Source: Fusobacterium sp. CAG:439 (GTDB lineage Bacteria > Cyanobacteriota > Vampirovibrionia > Gastranaerophilales > Gastranaerophilaceae). Taken from it: a stretch of DNA of 41,711 nucleotides. Where the stretch lies: assembly GCA_000438175.1 (NCBI GenBank), contig FR900479.1:57367-99077 (forward strand). The letters are read 5' to 3'. The translations under genes and the position numbers were made by a program. The notes beneath the pieces are model-generated. The model saw only the letters and a list, made by a program, of their open reading frames with translations. It made no database searches and was not told where the DNA came from. Below are positions 17,810 to 25,336 of this stretch, in pieces. Each line of letters opens with the position of its first letter. The first letter of the stretch is position 1.

Positions 17810-17877
17810 TATATCATTATAATTTTAACATATTTTTACTTTTTTTCAAGTATTGTTGTATAATACCTTTATGAAAA
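17810..17877. promoter_or_regulatory. 68-bp repeated divergent promoter, copy 2 (pilin / ilvD)
   Basis: Copy of 15954-16021. Rightward -10 TATAAT is at 17859-17864, 6 nt before the ilvD ATG. Leftward TTGAAA (17849-17844) and TAAAAT (17827-17822) point at the pilin gene at 17719, here with a leader of about 95 nt that includes a GC-rich stretch at 17760-17800. Confidence 0.8.
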
Positions 17878-19520
17878 GCGATAATATAAAAAAAGGGATA
17901 GCAAGAACTCCTCACAGAGGACTTCTTATGGCAACAGGCGTTAGCAAAAATAATATGAAAGCTCCGTTTATCGGTATTGCAAGTTCATTTTCCGATTTAG
18001 TTCCCGGACATATCGGAATGCGCGATTTGGAACGGCAGATTGAAAAAGGTATTCACAGTGCAGGCGGTCAATCTTTTATTTTCGGAGTTCCTGCAATTTG
18101 CGATGGAATTGCGATGGGACACAACGGAATGCGTTATTCGCTTCCGTCAAGAGATTTGATTGCGGATTGTGTTGAAAGCGTTGCTGCGGCTCATCAGCTT
18201 GATGGGATTGTTTTACTTTCAAATTGCGACAAAATTACACCGGGTATGCTGATAGGGGCGCTTCGATTAAATATTCCTGCTATAATTGTAACCGCAGGTC
18301 CTATGCTAGACGGTGAATGCAGAGGGCATAAAAAATTAACAATGGTTACAGGTTCTTTTGAAGCCGTAGGTAAATTCAGAAACGGTGAAATCACAGATGA
18401 AGAACTTCTTGAACTGGAAGAAGCTTCCTGCCCGTCAGCAGGAGCCTGTCAGGGGATGTATACCGCAAACACTATGGCTTGTTTAGCAGAAGTAATGGGG
18501 ATGAGCCTTCCATACTGTGCATCTGCCTCTGCAGTATCTTCCCAAAAACGCCGCATAGCTTTTGACAGCGGAATGCAGATTGTTGAACTTATTAAAAAAG
18601 ATTTAAAACCGTCAGATATTATTACAAGAGAAAGTTTAAGAAACGCCATTACCGTTGATTTAGCTCTCGGCGGCTCTACAAATACTTTTTTGCATATTCT
18701 TGCTATTGCAAATGCAGGCGGGATAAACGTTACACTAGATGATTTTGAAGAATTGAGCAAAAAAATTCATCAAATTGTAAAAATAAATCCTTCATCAAGT
18801 TTAACGATGTCTGATTTTCATAATGCGGGCGGTGTTCCGGCAGTTATAAAATCCCTTAAAAATTTCTTGTCTGATACGCAAACTGTTTGTGGCATTTCAA
18901 CTAAAAATATTGCCGGGCAAGTCTGGAAAGATAGTAGTGTAATACCGGATTATGACCAATCCGATTATACGCAGGCAGGGCTTGCTGTTCTATACGGAAA
19001 TCTTGCAAAAGACGGATGTGTAATAAAAACATCAGGGGTAGCTAAAGAATGCTATAGCTTTGAAGGAACTGCAAGAACATTTGACAGTGAAGAAGATGCA
19101 ATGAGAGCACTTGAAAATGACGAAATTAGAGAAGGTGATGTTATAGTAATACGCTATGAAGGCCCCAAAGGAGGTCCTGGAATGCGTGAAATGCTTGCCC
19201 CTACTTCTCTTTTAGCAGGTAAAGGATTAGGAGAAAAATGCGCATTAATAACAGACGGAAGATTTTCAGGGGCAACAAGAGGAATATGTGTAGGTCATAT
19301 CTGCCCTGAAGCTGCAAACGGCGGAACAATTGCACTAATAAATGATGGTGATAAGATAAAAATAGATATTCCAAATCGTACAATCGAGCTGTGTGTTTCC
19401 GATAAAGAACTTAGACAACGACATGAAAAATTAAAACCATTTGAACCTAAAATTAAATCAGGATACTTGCATAAATATGCACAAAACGTGCAGGATGCTT
19501 CACATGGAGCTATAGTTTAA
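17871..19520 (+). CDS. ilvD: Dihydroxy-acid dehydratase
   Basis: Fe-S enzyme of branched-chain amino acid and pantothenate synthesis; it dehydrates dihydroxyisovalerate and dihydroxymethylvalerate. The 549 aa protein shows [12 protein letters not shown] with the cluster Cys, [20 protein letters not shown] with a second cluster Cys, and GGPGMREML plus [18 protein letters not shown] at the C-terminal signature. The start is ATG 17871 with TATAAT 6 nt before it and no RBS (leaderless). Other ilv genes are not in the window, so this is a single-gene unit placed between pilin genes. Confidence 0.96.
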   Translation: MKSDNIKKGIARTPHRGLLMATGVSKNNMKAPFIGIASSFSDLVPGHIGMRDLERQIEKGIHSAGGQSFIFGVPAICDGIAMGHNGMRYSLPSRDLIADCVESVAAAHQLDGIVLLSNCDKITPGMLIGALRLNIPAIIVTAGPMLDGECRGHKKLTMVTGSFEAVGKFRNGEITDEELLELEEASCPSAGACQGMYTANTMACLAEVMGMSLPYCASASAVSSQKRRIAFDSGMQIVELIKKDLKPSDIITRESLRNAITVDLALGGSTNTFLHILAIANAGGINVTLDDFEELSKKIHQIVKINPSSSLTMSDFHNAGGVPAVIKSLKNFLSDTQTVCGISTKNIAGQVWKDSSVIPDYDQSDYTQAGLAVLYGNLAKDGCVIKTSGVAKECYSFEGTARTFDSEEDAMRALENDEIREGDVIVIRYEGPKGGPGMREMLAPTSLLAGKGLGEKCALITDGRFSGATRGICVGHICPEAANGGTIALINDGDKIKIDIPNRTIELCVSDKELRQRHEKLKPFEPKIKSGYLHKYAQNVQDASHGAIV

Positions 19521-19523
19521 ATC

Positions 19524-19552
19524 TTGACAAATCAAAAAAAATCGTAAATAAT
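19524..19552 (+). promoter_or_regulatory. Promoter upstream of the poly-C leader ORF
   Basis: TTGACA (19524-19529), 17-nt spacer, AATAAT (19547-19552), 24 nt before ATG 19576, just after the ilvD stop. Confidence 0.6.
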
Positions 19553-19575
19553 TATTGAAAACAGGAGGTAGAAAA

Positions 19576-19629
19576 ATGTTTAAATCAGAAGCTTTGAGAT
19601 TGCCCCCCCCCCGAAAAACCTTTGTATAA
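19576..19629 (+). CDS. Short leader ORF with poly-C tract (alternative start of the next pilin)
   Basis: ATG 19576 has an ideal RBS (CAGGAGGTAG). It reads MFKSEALRL, then Pro codons from the C10 tract, then RKTFV and TAA at 19627. With 11 C the frame runs without a stop for 37 codons into ATG 19686 and the prepilin gene, extending its N-terminus by 37 residues. At 10 C it is a 17-residue peptide. It could be a regulated leader, an N-terminal extension switched by slippage, or a decayed relic. The pilin gene also has its own promoter. Confidence 0.5.
   Translation: MFKSEALRLPPPRKTFV
19603..19612 (+). repeat. C10 homopolymer tract (slippage site, locus 4)
   Basis: Ten C in the coding strand of the leader ORF, so inverted relative to its gene compared with loci 1-3 and 5. 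It keeps the ATTG left flank; the right flank is GAAAAACC. Confidence 0.85.
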
Positions 19630-19650
19630 CAGGTCTTTTAAGAAGTACAC

Positions 19651-19679
19651 TTTACATTTTTAGGATAAACTGCTATACT
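19651..19679 (+). promoter_or_regulatory. Promoter directing a leaderless pilin transcript
   Basis: TTTACA (19651-19656), 17-nt spacer, TATACT (19674-19679), then 6 nt to ATG 19686. This would bypass the poly-C tract. Confidence 0.7.
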
Positions 19680-19685
19680 AGTGAT

Positions 19686-20339
19686 ATGGCGCATCACAAA
19701 ACAAAAAAGGCTTTTACACTTGCAGAAGTTTTAATCACTCTCGGAATTATTGGTATAGTTGCGGCGATGACAATGCCGGCGTTAATTGCGAATTATCAAG
19801 AAAGAGTTATTGTTAGCCAACTAAAAAAAGTATATTCTACTCTGTCACAAGCTGTCAAAATGGCTGAAGCTGAATATGGCGACATTTCAGAATGGCCTGT
19901 AAAAGATGGGGACATGAATTCAACAGATACAATATACAATCATTACATAAAACCATACTTAAATATAACAAAAGAATGTAAAAACTCTGCAGAATGTTTT
20001 AGCTCATATAATATTCAACCGCTTCACTATTATACATTCTGTTTAAATGACGGGAGTATGGTATTACTTGATCTTAATAATAAAAATGAAGATCCGGATA
20101 GTTTATATCCTTCATATGGAATTAAAAACGTTACTCTCAGAAATTTTATAGATTTTACAGTTGATGTTAATGGAGATAAAAAACCAAACAAACCAGGAGA
20201 AGATATTTTTAGATTTTTTGTAACTCAAAAAGGACTTATACCATTAGGTGCTGACCAAGATGCAGGGACAACAAAAAACAGATGTAAAAGACCACAAACT
20301 GGATTTTATTGTACAGCATATATGTTAACTAAATATTAA
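19686..20339 (+). CDS. Prepilin-type pseudopilin
   Basis: 217-residue pseudopilin with a short basic leader MAHHKTKKA, cleavage site A|FTLAEVLITLGIIG, a hydrophobic helix, an alpha-helical spine (NYQERVIVSQLKKVYSTL) and a C-terminal domain with VDVNGDKKPNKPGEDIF and a late Cys pair. ATG 19686 lies 6 nt after TATACT with no RBS, so a leaderless start is favoured, but an in-frame 11-C version would add the leader ORF at 19576. It lies between ilvD and an Fe-S gene whose ATG follows 21 nt after its stop. Confidence 0.85.
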   Translation: MAHHKTKKAFTLAEVLITLGIIGIVAAMTMPALIANYQERVIVSQLKKVYSTLSQAVKMAEAEYGDISEWPVKDGDMNSTDTIYNHYIKPYLNITKECKNSAECFSSYNIQPLHYYTFCLNDGSMVLLDLNNKNEDPDSLYPSYGIKNVTLRNFIDFTVDVNGDKKPNKPGEDIFRFFVTQKGLIPLGADQDAGTTKNRCKRPQTGFYCTAYMLTKY

Positions 20340-20360
20340 TATCTATGATAACATTTAGAT

Positions 20361-21446
20361 ATGAAAAAACTAAAAGATTTTAAAGATGATGTAAATAAAT
20401 GTTCCAAATTCGGGCTTTGTCAGTCAGTTTGTCCTGTTTATAATATTACTGGAAATGACTGCGCTGTTTCTCGCGGAAAATTTGTTATGCTTGACGGCGT
20501 ACTTAAGGGAGATTTAAAGCTAAACAAAAATATTGATAAATATATTGATTTATGCCTGAAATGCGGGAAATGCACAAATTTCTGTCCGAGTTCTATTGAT
20601 GTATGCAAAATATTCGAAACGGCAAAGCATGAGTATGTCAAAAATACTATTTTGGGAAGATTAATCTTCTTTTTAGAGTCAAAATATATATTCAGCAATC
20701 TTATAAATATATTTAAAATTCTGACAAAACCTTTTAGAAAAAAATTACCCGTTAAACAGCAAAAATCTTTAAAAGTTATTTACTTTAAAGGATGTGTTAA
20801 TAATTTATGTCCCAAAACAGATAACTATATAGAAAGAATTTTCAGGAATTCCGATGTGGAAATAATTGAAAAAGACTTTGACTGCTGCGGGCTTCCGTTT
20901 TTATCAAGCGGCAATTTAGAAAGATTTGAAGAAGTAAAACAACATAATCTAAAAATGCTTGATTGTGATTTTGATTACATATTAACCGACTGCGCAAGCT
21001 GCGAAAGTACGTTAAAGCAATATATTGATGCGAAATTCATAAGCATAGGCGAGCTTATTCAAAAACAAAATATAAAATTTAAATATTCAAAACCGCTAAG
21101 AGTTACTTTTCACAAGCCCTGTCATCTTGAGAGTACAGAATTCCTCAAACCTTTGATCGAAAATTGCGATAATGTTGAATATGTAGAGATGCCTGAATTT
21201 GATACCTGCTGCGGTTTCGGCGGAGAATTTTCAGTAAAAAATAACAAAATATCACGTGCAATTGCAGATATTAAAGCAAAAAATATTATTAAAACTAAAG
21301 CTGACATTGTTCTGACAACCTGCCCGGGATGTATTTTAGGATTAAATCAAGGGCTGATATTTTTAAAAACAGATGACAAAAAACCGAAAATTAAAAGTTT
21401 AACCGCTTTTTTAGCATCCGCAAAAGAAATTATTTACTCCAAATAG
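20361..21446 (+). CDS. (Fe-S)-binding oxidoreductase subunit, GlcF/CCG family
   Basis: Electron-transfer subunit of the glycolate/lactate/heterodisulfide type. Two N-terminal ferredoxin motifs are followed by two CCG domains (DCCGLPFLSSGN and TCCGFGGEFS). The second ferredoxin motif is complete: CLKCGKCTNFCP. The first reads C-SKF-GL-C-QSV-CP, so the second Cys of the usual C-x2-C-x2-C-x3-CP is Phe. A FAD-oxidase partner (glcD-like) is absent nearby. TATGAT lies 9 nt before ATG and no RBS is seen, so the leader is very short. The 3' end overlaps the convergent HTH gene by 17 nt. The substrate cannot be told. Confidence 0.82.
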   Translation: MKKLKDFKDDVNKCSKFGLCQSVCPVYNITGNDCAVSRGKFVMLDGVLKGDLKLNKNIDKYIDLCLKCGKCTNFCPSSIDVCKIFETAKHEYVKNTILGRLIFFLESKYIFSNLINIFKILTKPFRKKLPVKQQKSLKVIYFKGCVNNLCPKTDNYIERIFRNSDVEIIEKDFDCCGLPFLSSGNLERFEEVKQHNLKMLDCDFDYILTDCASCESTLKQYIDAKFISIGELIQKQNIKFKYSKPLRVTFHKPCHLESTEFLKPLIENCDNVEYVEMPEFDTCCGFGGEFSVKNNKISRAIADIKAKNIIKTKADIVLTTCPGCILGLNQGLIFLKTDDKKPKIKSLTAFLASAKEIIYSK

Positions 21447-21645
21447 TATTAAGATCAATACCTAAAGCCAAACAAATTTTTACGACTATAACAATTGTGG
21501 GATTTGCTTTCCTGTTTTCTATGAGATTGAGATATTTCGTAGAAATATCAACCATTTCTGCCAGTTTTTCCTGAGACAGCCTCCTGCGCAGACGTTCAAG
21601 TCTGATATTATCGGCTATTTTCTCCAAAATTAATATTTCATTCAT
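21430..21645 (-). CDS. Small XRE-family HTH regulator
   Basis: 71-residue stand-alone HTH_3 domain: RLERLRRRLSQEKLAEMVD, then the recognition helix ISTKYLNLIENRKANPTI. TAAAAT (21657-21652) is exactly 6 nt before ATG 21645 and no RBS exists, so a leaderless message is likely, as for many phage-type repressors. It is transcribed divergently from the pilin at 21736 across a 90-bp gap that also holds that pilin's TTGACA promoter, so it is a plausible regulator of it. Confidence 0.82.
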   Translation of the reverse strand: MNEILILEKIADNIRLERLRRRLSQEKLAEMVDISTKYLNLIENRKANPTIVIVVKICLALGIDLNTIWSK

Positions 21646-21663
21646 ACAGGTATTTTATTTAAC

Positions 21664-21693
21664 TTGACAAAAGATTAATACCCATGATATGTT
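21664..21693 (+). promoter_or_regulatory. Promoter of the tract-free pilin
   Basis: TTGACA (21664-21669) with TATGTT (21688-21693) at 18-nt spacing, 42 nt before ATG 21736. Confidence 0.55.
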
Positions 21694-21735
21694 ATTTTTA
21701 TAGAACTATATTTCTTAATTTTAGAAAGGAGTTTC

Positions 21736-22500
21736 ATGAAAACGAATTATAGTGCTTTTACTCTTGCAGAAATTCTGATAACTTTAGGAATAATAGGAGT
21801 AGCAGCGGCTTTAACCATGCCTGTATTAATTGCGAAACAAAAACAAGCTGTATTAAATGCTCAATTCAAAAAAGCATATTCGTTATTTACAAATGCAGTA
21901 TTTCAAGCTCAGGCACAAATGGGTTACCCTGCGTATTGTTCTTATTGGCCGAATGATCAACGCCCCTGCCCTGCTAAATGTACAGAAACAAATTCATATA
22001 ATGAATGTGTTTCATGGACCTGTGCTGATGGTTCTCCTATTCCGCCGCGCTACAACGGACCAAGAGAAAACTGTGACCTGTTTGAAGAACAACTCTTTAC
22101 ACAAACTTTAAAAGTAATCAAATTTTGTGAAAATAAAGCTTTAGCAAACGGTTGTATAGACAAAACATATAAAGGAACTGATGAAGTAAGGTCTGAACAA
22201 AATCCGGATAATGAATATAATCCTAATGGTGCTTTCGGATCTAATAATTTAAAAAATACATATTCAGCATGGGTTCTTTCAAACGGGATGATTATTATAA
22301 AATACGGAAACTATAAGTCATCAAACTTTCCGGTTTATACTATTGACATTAACGGACAAAAAAAGCCTAACAAGTGGGGGTATGATTTATTTACATTTAT
22401 ACTGTGGGGAACGGATGACGGAATAACACAGGTTGCACCAGCTGTTTATGCGACAGAAAAAGGCGGAAAAACAGCACAAGAAATGTTAGAAAATCTTTAA
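21736..22500 (+). CDS. Prepilin-type pseudopilin, Cys-rich, without tract
   Basis: 254-residue pseudopilin with a minimal leader MKTNYSA, cleavage A|FTLAEILITLGIIG, and a Cys-rich domain (CSYWPNDQRPC, CVSWTCADGSP, C in FCENKALANGC) ending with IDINGQKKPNKWGYDLF and ATEKGGKTAQEML. RBS GAAAGGAG lies 7 nt before ATG. It is a full-length paralogue of the phase-variable gene at 16911-17719, sharing Cys spacing and the YKGTD and NKWGYD segments, but it has neither the G tract nor the long leader, so it is constitutively in frame. Confidence 0.9.
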   Translation: MKTNYSAFTLAEILITLGIIGVAAALTMPVLIAKQKQAVLNAQFKKAYSLFTNAVFQAQAQMGYPAYCSYWPNDQRPCPAKCTETNSYNECVSWTCADGSPIPPRYNGPRENCDLFEEQLFTQTLKVIKFCENKALANGCIDKTYKGTDEVRSEQNPDNEYNPNGAFGSNNLKNTYSAWVLSNGMIIIKYGNYKSSNFPVYTIDINGQKKPNKWGYDLFTFILWGTDDGITQVAPAVYATEKGGKTAQEMLENL

Positions 22501-23109
22501 ATCTTTAAATTCTTTATAACCTTCTGATATTGCTTTTTGATCTGAAATAGGATCTCGGAATTTCATAAGTGTTTTATCGGGAAGTTTTCCCGATATAAGC
22601 GGTTCAAGCACTCCGCAGGAATATATCTTCCCCAAAAATTTTGCGGTTCTTTCAGGAATTCCTGCAGCTGCGCATAAAAAGCCGTATATATTATTTGAGA
22701 GGTAATTGCCGGCAACTATTTTCCCTTTATAAAGCCCATATTGAACACGACCTTCTTTGTCGCGTCCCGGAAATTCCGGACAGAATTTTGTATCCCACTT
22801 TTCACCTGTGGCAAAATTATCCAGAAACATTTTCAAAACTTTTATTCTGCCAAAAGGTTTCTTTTTTTTGTTATTTAAATCACGTAATAATATATCTTTA
22901 AAATTATTAAAATCCTCTGTTATATCGGGATAAAAACACTTATACTTGTTATTAACAACGGGAAATCTGCGGAGTTTTACGCCGGTATAACCGTCGTATG
23001 CGGCATTAACTATTCGCGGGCAGCCGTTAAGTTCACGCCATACAGCCATTTTAGTTTTATCTTCTGTCAATATCAGTCTATTAAAAAAATTATTTAATCT
23101 TATACGCAT
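22486..23109 (-). CDS. Possible polymorphic-toxin type 44-like domain protein
   Basis: 207-residue protein with no signal peptide or membrane helix. The C-terminal half resembles, from memory, the type 44 polymorphic toxin domain: a W-D-x-K start (EKWDTKF), an N-x2-YG-(F/Y)-x3-AAGI core (LSNNIYGFLCAAAGIPERT) and a D-x3-DQ-x2-I-x2-G tail (DPISDQKAISEGYKEF). As I recall the family, the core reads N-I-H-Y-G; here the His position is Ile, so it may be inactive or diverged. No secretion cue or immunity gene is obvious. ATG 23109 is the first Met; no RBS is visible. Its 3' end overlaps the convergent pilin by 15 nt. Confidence 0.5.
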   Translation of the reverse strand: MRIRLNNFFNRLILTEDKTKMAVWRELNGCPRIVNAAYDGYTGVKLRRFPVVNNKYKCFYPDITEDFNNFKDILLRDLNNKKKKPFGRIKVLKMFLDNFATGEKWDTKFCPEFPGRDKEGRVQYGLYKGKIVAGNYLSNNIYGFLCAAAGIPERTAKFLGKIYSCGVLEPLISGKLPDKTLMKFRDPISDQKAISEGYKEFKDLKIF

Positions 23110-23181
23110 CAGGAAACTCAAAAATATATTTACAGCTATTGAAAAACCGTAAATATATTTTTTTGTTATTATATATGAAAA

Positions 23182-23994
23182 TTATTTTCCTAACTCTGAT
23201 GCTTTCTTTTTTGTCTGCGCGATTACATCATAAAATAATTTATCAGAATTTTCATCATTCATAACTGAAATTCCGACAAAAGTACATCCGCCTTTCGTTG
23301 CTACGTTATCTATAAGTGTCTGAACAGGCAGTTCTCCTCTGTTCATAACCATCTTAGCAGACCCTAGTGCCGTTTGCGTCGCCAGCATAAGACATTTTTC
23401 ATAGTCAAGTCCGAGTTTTTCTCCGGCACGAGCCATATCTTCAATAACCTTATAGAAAAATGCGGGTCCGGAACCTGAAATTGCCGTTACTACATCAATC
23501 TGTTCTTCTGAAACTTCTATACATTTACCGATATTTGATAAAAGCTCCATAACGAATTCAGCATCTTCTTCAGATGCGTAAGAGCCTCTGCAAACACCGC
23601 TCATACCTTCTAATACAAGTGCCGGAGTATTTGGCATTACACGCACAACTCTGTGCATTCCTATGATTTTTTCAATCTTCTTTGTTGAAACTCCTGCCGC
23701 AATTGACACTATTAATTTATCAGGAGTTAACTCATCTTTTATTTCATCTAAAACATCCCCAACATAGTTTGGTTTAGTGGCAATGAATATGACATCACTG
23801 TCCATTGTCAAAAATCTGTTATCGGTAAGAACTTCAATCCCTAGACGGCTTTGAGCAAGTTCTGCAACAGTACAATTAACCTCGGAACCTTTAATATTTT
23901 CTTTCGGCAAAAACTTGGAAGATATTGTTCCTTTAATAATAGCACTAGCCATTTTTCCGCAGCCGATAAAACCGATTTTACATTTTTTGTTCAT
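23182..23994 (-). CDS. proC: Pyrroline-5-carboxylate reductase
   Basis: Last enzyme of proline synthesis; reduces P5C with NAD(P)H. From ATG 23994 the 270 aa protein starts MNKKCKIGFIGCGKMASAI with the Rossmann G-x2-G-x-M motif, and has ATKPNYV, the RVMPNTPA segment, SGSGPAFFY and a C-terminal P5CR dimerisation domain (TQTALGSAKM, VATKGGCTF). A longer frame reading upstream has no RBS and runs into the rpmH promoter; RBS GAGGGGCAGG precedes ATG 23994. It is divergent from rpmH. Confidence 0.95.
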   Translation of the reverse strand: MNKKCKIGFIGCGKMASAIIKGTISSKFLPKENIKGSEVNCTVAELAQSRLGIEVLTDNRFLTMDSDVIFIATKPNYVGDVLDEIKDELTPDKLIVSIAAGVSTKKIEKIIGMHRVVRVMPNTPALVLEGMSGVCRGSYASEEDAEFVMELLSNIGKCIEVSEEQIDVVTAISGSGPAFFYKVIEDMARAGEKLGLDYEKCLMLATQTALGSAKMVMNRGELPVQTLIDNVATKGGCTFVGISVMNDENSDKLFYDVIAQTKKKASELGK

Positions 23995-24021
23995 ATTATT
24001 TAACCTGCCCCTCTTTTTTTG

Positions 24022-24050
24022 TTGACTAATAATTTTTTTTAATTTAACAT
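24022..24050 (+). promoter_or_regulatory. Promoter of rpmH-rnpA
   Basis: TTGACT (24022-24027), 17-nt spacer, TAACAT (24045-24050), 42 nt before the rpmH ATG. Confidence 0.7.
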
Positions 24051-24092
24051 TAGAATTATACGACAAATATAAATTAAAAGGAATAAAGAAAA

Positions 24093-24245
24093 ATGAGACG
24101 TACACTAGAAGGAACAAAAGTAAAAAGACAGCACGTAAGCGGTTTTAGAGCAAGAATGGCTACTCCGGGCGGACAGGAAGTTTTAAACAGACGCCGCGCT
24201 AAAGGTCGTCATAAATTAGCTATTACAGCTAAAAAACGTGCGTAA
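24093..24245 (+). CDS. rpmH: 50S ribosomal protein L34
   Basis: 50-residue, highly basic ribosomal protein. The sequence carries the L34 core: [38 protein letters not shown] and [27 protein letters not shown] lies upstream. It is followed by rnpA, the universal bacterial order. Confidence 0.96.
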   Translation: MRRTLEGTKVKRQHVSGFRARMATPGGQEVLNRRRAKGRHKLAITAKKRA

Positions 24246-24281
24246 TTATACGCTGGGAAAGCAAGATTTTACAAAAAATTG

Positions 24282-24317
24282 AACACAGCAGGTCGAAATA
24301 TCTTGACGTGCTGTGTT
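24282..24317 (+). promoter_or_regulatory. Long hairpin between rpmH and rnpA
   Basis: AACACAGCA (24282-24290) pairs with TGCTGTGTT (24309-24317), with GTC/GAC extending the stem inside the loop. It ends 12 nt before the rnpA ATG, so it could limit rnpA translation or terminate part of the rpmH transcripts (GTTTT follows). Confidence 0.6.
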
Positions 24318-24329
24318 GTTTTACAAAAT

Positions 24330-24683
24330 ATGTTAAAAAAACAATACAGACTAAAAAATAAAGCCGCATTTAATGCAACATACAGAGTTAAAAATTCATT
24401 CCATAAAGAAGGGATAACTCTGTTTGCAGGAATAACTAAAAAAAATGAAGATACAAATACACTTGCAGGATTTGTGGTAAGTAAAAAAACTCATAAAAGA
24501 GCTGTTAAAAGAAACCGGCTCAAAAGACTTATGAGGGAAGCTTACAGACTTATATTAAAGTCAAACGATTTAGGGAATTCCCAAAATTATATGTCTTTAA
24601 TATTTGTCGGCGGCGAAAAGGCTTTGGACAAAAACTTTACTGAAATCCAAAACATTTTAAGTTCTCTTATCAGGAGATTATAA
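24330..24683 (+). CDS. rnpA: Ribonuclease P protein component
   Basis: Basic protein subunit of RNase P that matures tRNA 5' ends. From ATG 24330 (MLKKQYRLK) the 117 aa protein has the usual start (hydrophobic-LKK..F) and the signature KKTHKRAVKRNRLKRLMREA (RNR motif). A longer frame from TTG 24279 would translate through the hairpin and is unlikely. No good RBS precedes ATG 24330. rpmH is 84 nt upstream; the hypothetical gene 24686 starts 2 nt after the stop. Confidence 0.93.
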   Translation: MLKKQYRLKNKAAFNATYRVKNSFHKEGITLFAGITKKNEDTNTLAGFVVSKKTHKRAVKRNRLKRLMREAYRLILKSNDLGNSQNYMSLIFVGGEKALDKNFTEIQNILSSLIRRL

Positions 24684-24685
24684 TA

Positions 24686-25207
24686 ATGTTTGAAGGTATA
24701 TTTGTCGAAAAAGTTTTAACACAGAAATATATAAGACCATACCCTCAGGCTCCGCAGGAAACTTCAGGCTATTATGTCGGAAGCCAGTCAATTTACAGAT
24801 ATTCGCTTAAAGATTCCGATTACCCCACAATAATTATTCCCGATCCTCTTTATGATAACGAAGGGGGAATTATAAAACCCGGCTATTATGAACTTGCTCT
24901 TTCTGATTCAAGAGAATTCTTAATTCTTTTGGAATCCAAAAATCCTATTGCAATAATTCCTGTCATAAAAATAGAAGAAGATGCATCCGAACAGGAAAGA
25001 CTAAATAACAAAAAAGTAAAAAAAGAGCTGAAAAAAGAAAAAAAAGCACGTGAAGATACAAATAAAAAAAGAGCTAAAGTCGGTATGCCGCCCGATGAAC
25101 CGCAAATACATACAGAAGCGTCTATTGAATATAATCCCAAAGGCAATTTTTATCTTATAAAGTACCAAAGAGGTACTATTAAAGCATGGGGAGCCTTCAA
25201 AGGATAA
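24686..25207 (+). CDS. Hypothetical protein co-transcribed with rnpA
   Basis: 173-residue protein that I do not recognise. The first ~95 residues look like a mixed beta domain (YYVGSQSIYRYSL, TIIIPDPLYDN, YYELALSDSREFLILLES, NPIAIIPVIKIEE). Residues ~105-135 are a charged Lys/Glu helix (KKVKKELKKEKKAREDTNKK), and the tail NFYLIKYQRGTIKAWGAF is beta-like again. There is no signal or membrane helix. It starts 2 nt after the rnpA stop with an RBS (CAGGAGA) inside rnpA, in the position where yidD is usual; it has no resemblance to YidD. Confidence 0.7.
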   Translation: MFEGIFVEKVLTQKYIRPYPQAPQETSGYYVGSQSIYRYSLKDSDYPTIIIPDPLYDNEGGIIKPGYYELALSDSREFLILLESKNPIAIIPVIKIEEDASEQERLNNKKVKKELKKEKKAREDTNKKRAKVGMPPDEPQIHTEASIEYNPKGNFYLIKYQRGTIKAWGAFKG

Positions 25208-25266
25208 TTATTAAGCAATATTAAGCAGGATTAAAAAATTAGCAAAAAAAAAGTTTTGGTTTACTT

Positions 25267-25272
25267 TATAAT
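25267..25272 (+). promoter_or_regulatory. -10 box of the exoprotein gene
   Basis: TATAAT 64 nt before the ATG with AAAGGAG as RBS (25322-25328). The -35 is unclear. Confidence 0.5.
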
Positions 25273-25336
25273 AGTATGTGCAATTATGGATTTATGAATT
25301 AATGAAAAATTTTTCTAATATAAAGGAGTATAATTT

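Noticed and set aside
24093..24683. Possible replication origin next to rpmH-rnpA
   Set aside because: No dnaA, no cluster of DnaA boxes and proC/hypothetical neighbours instead.
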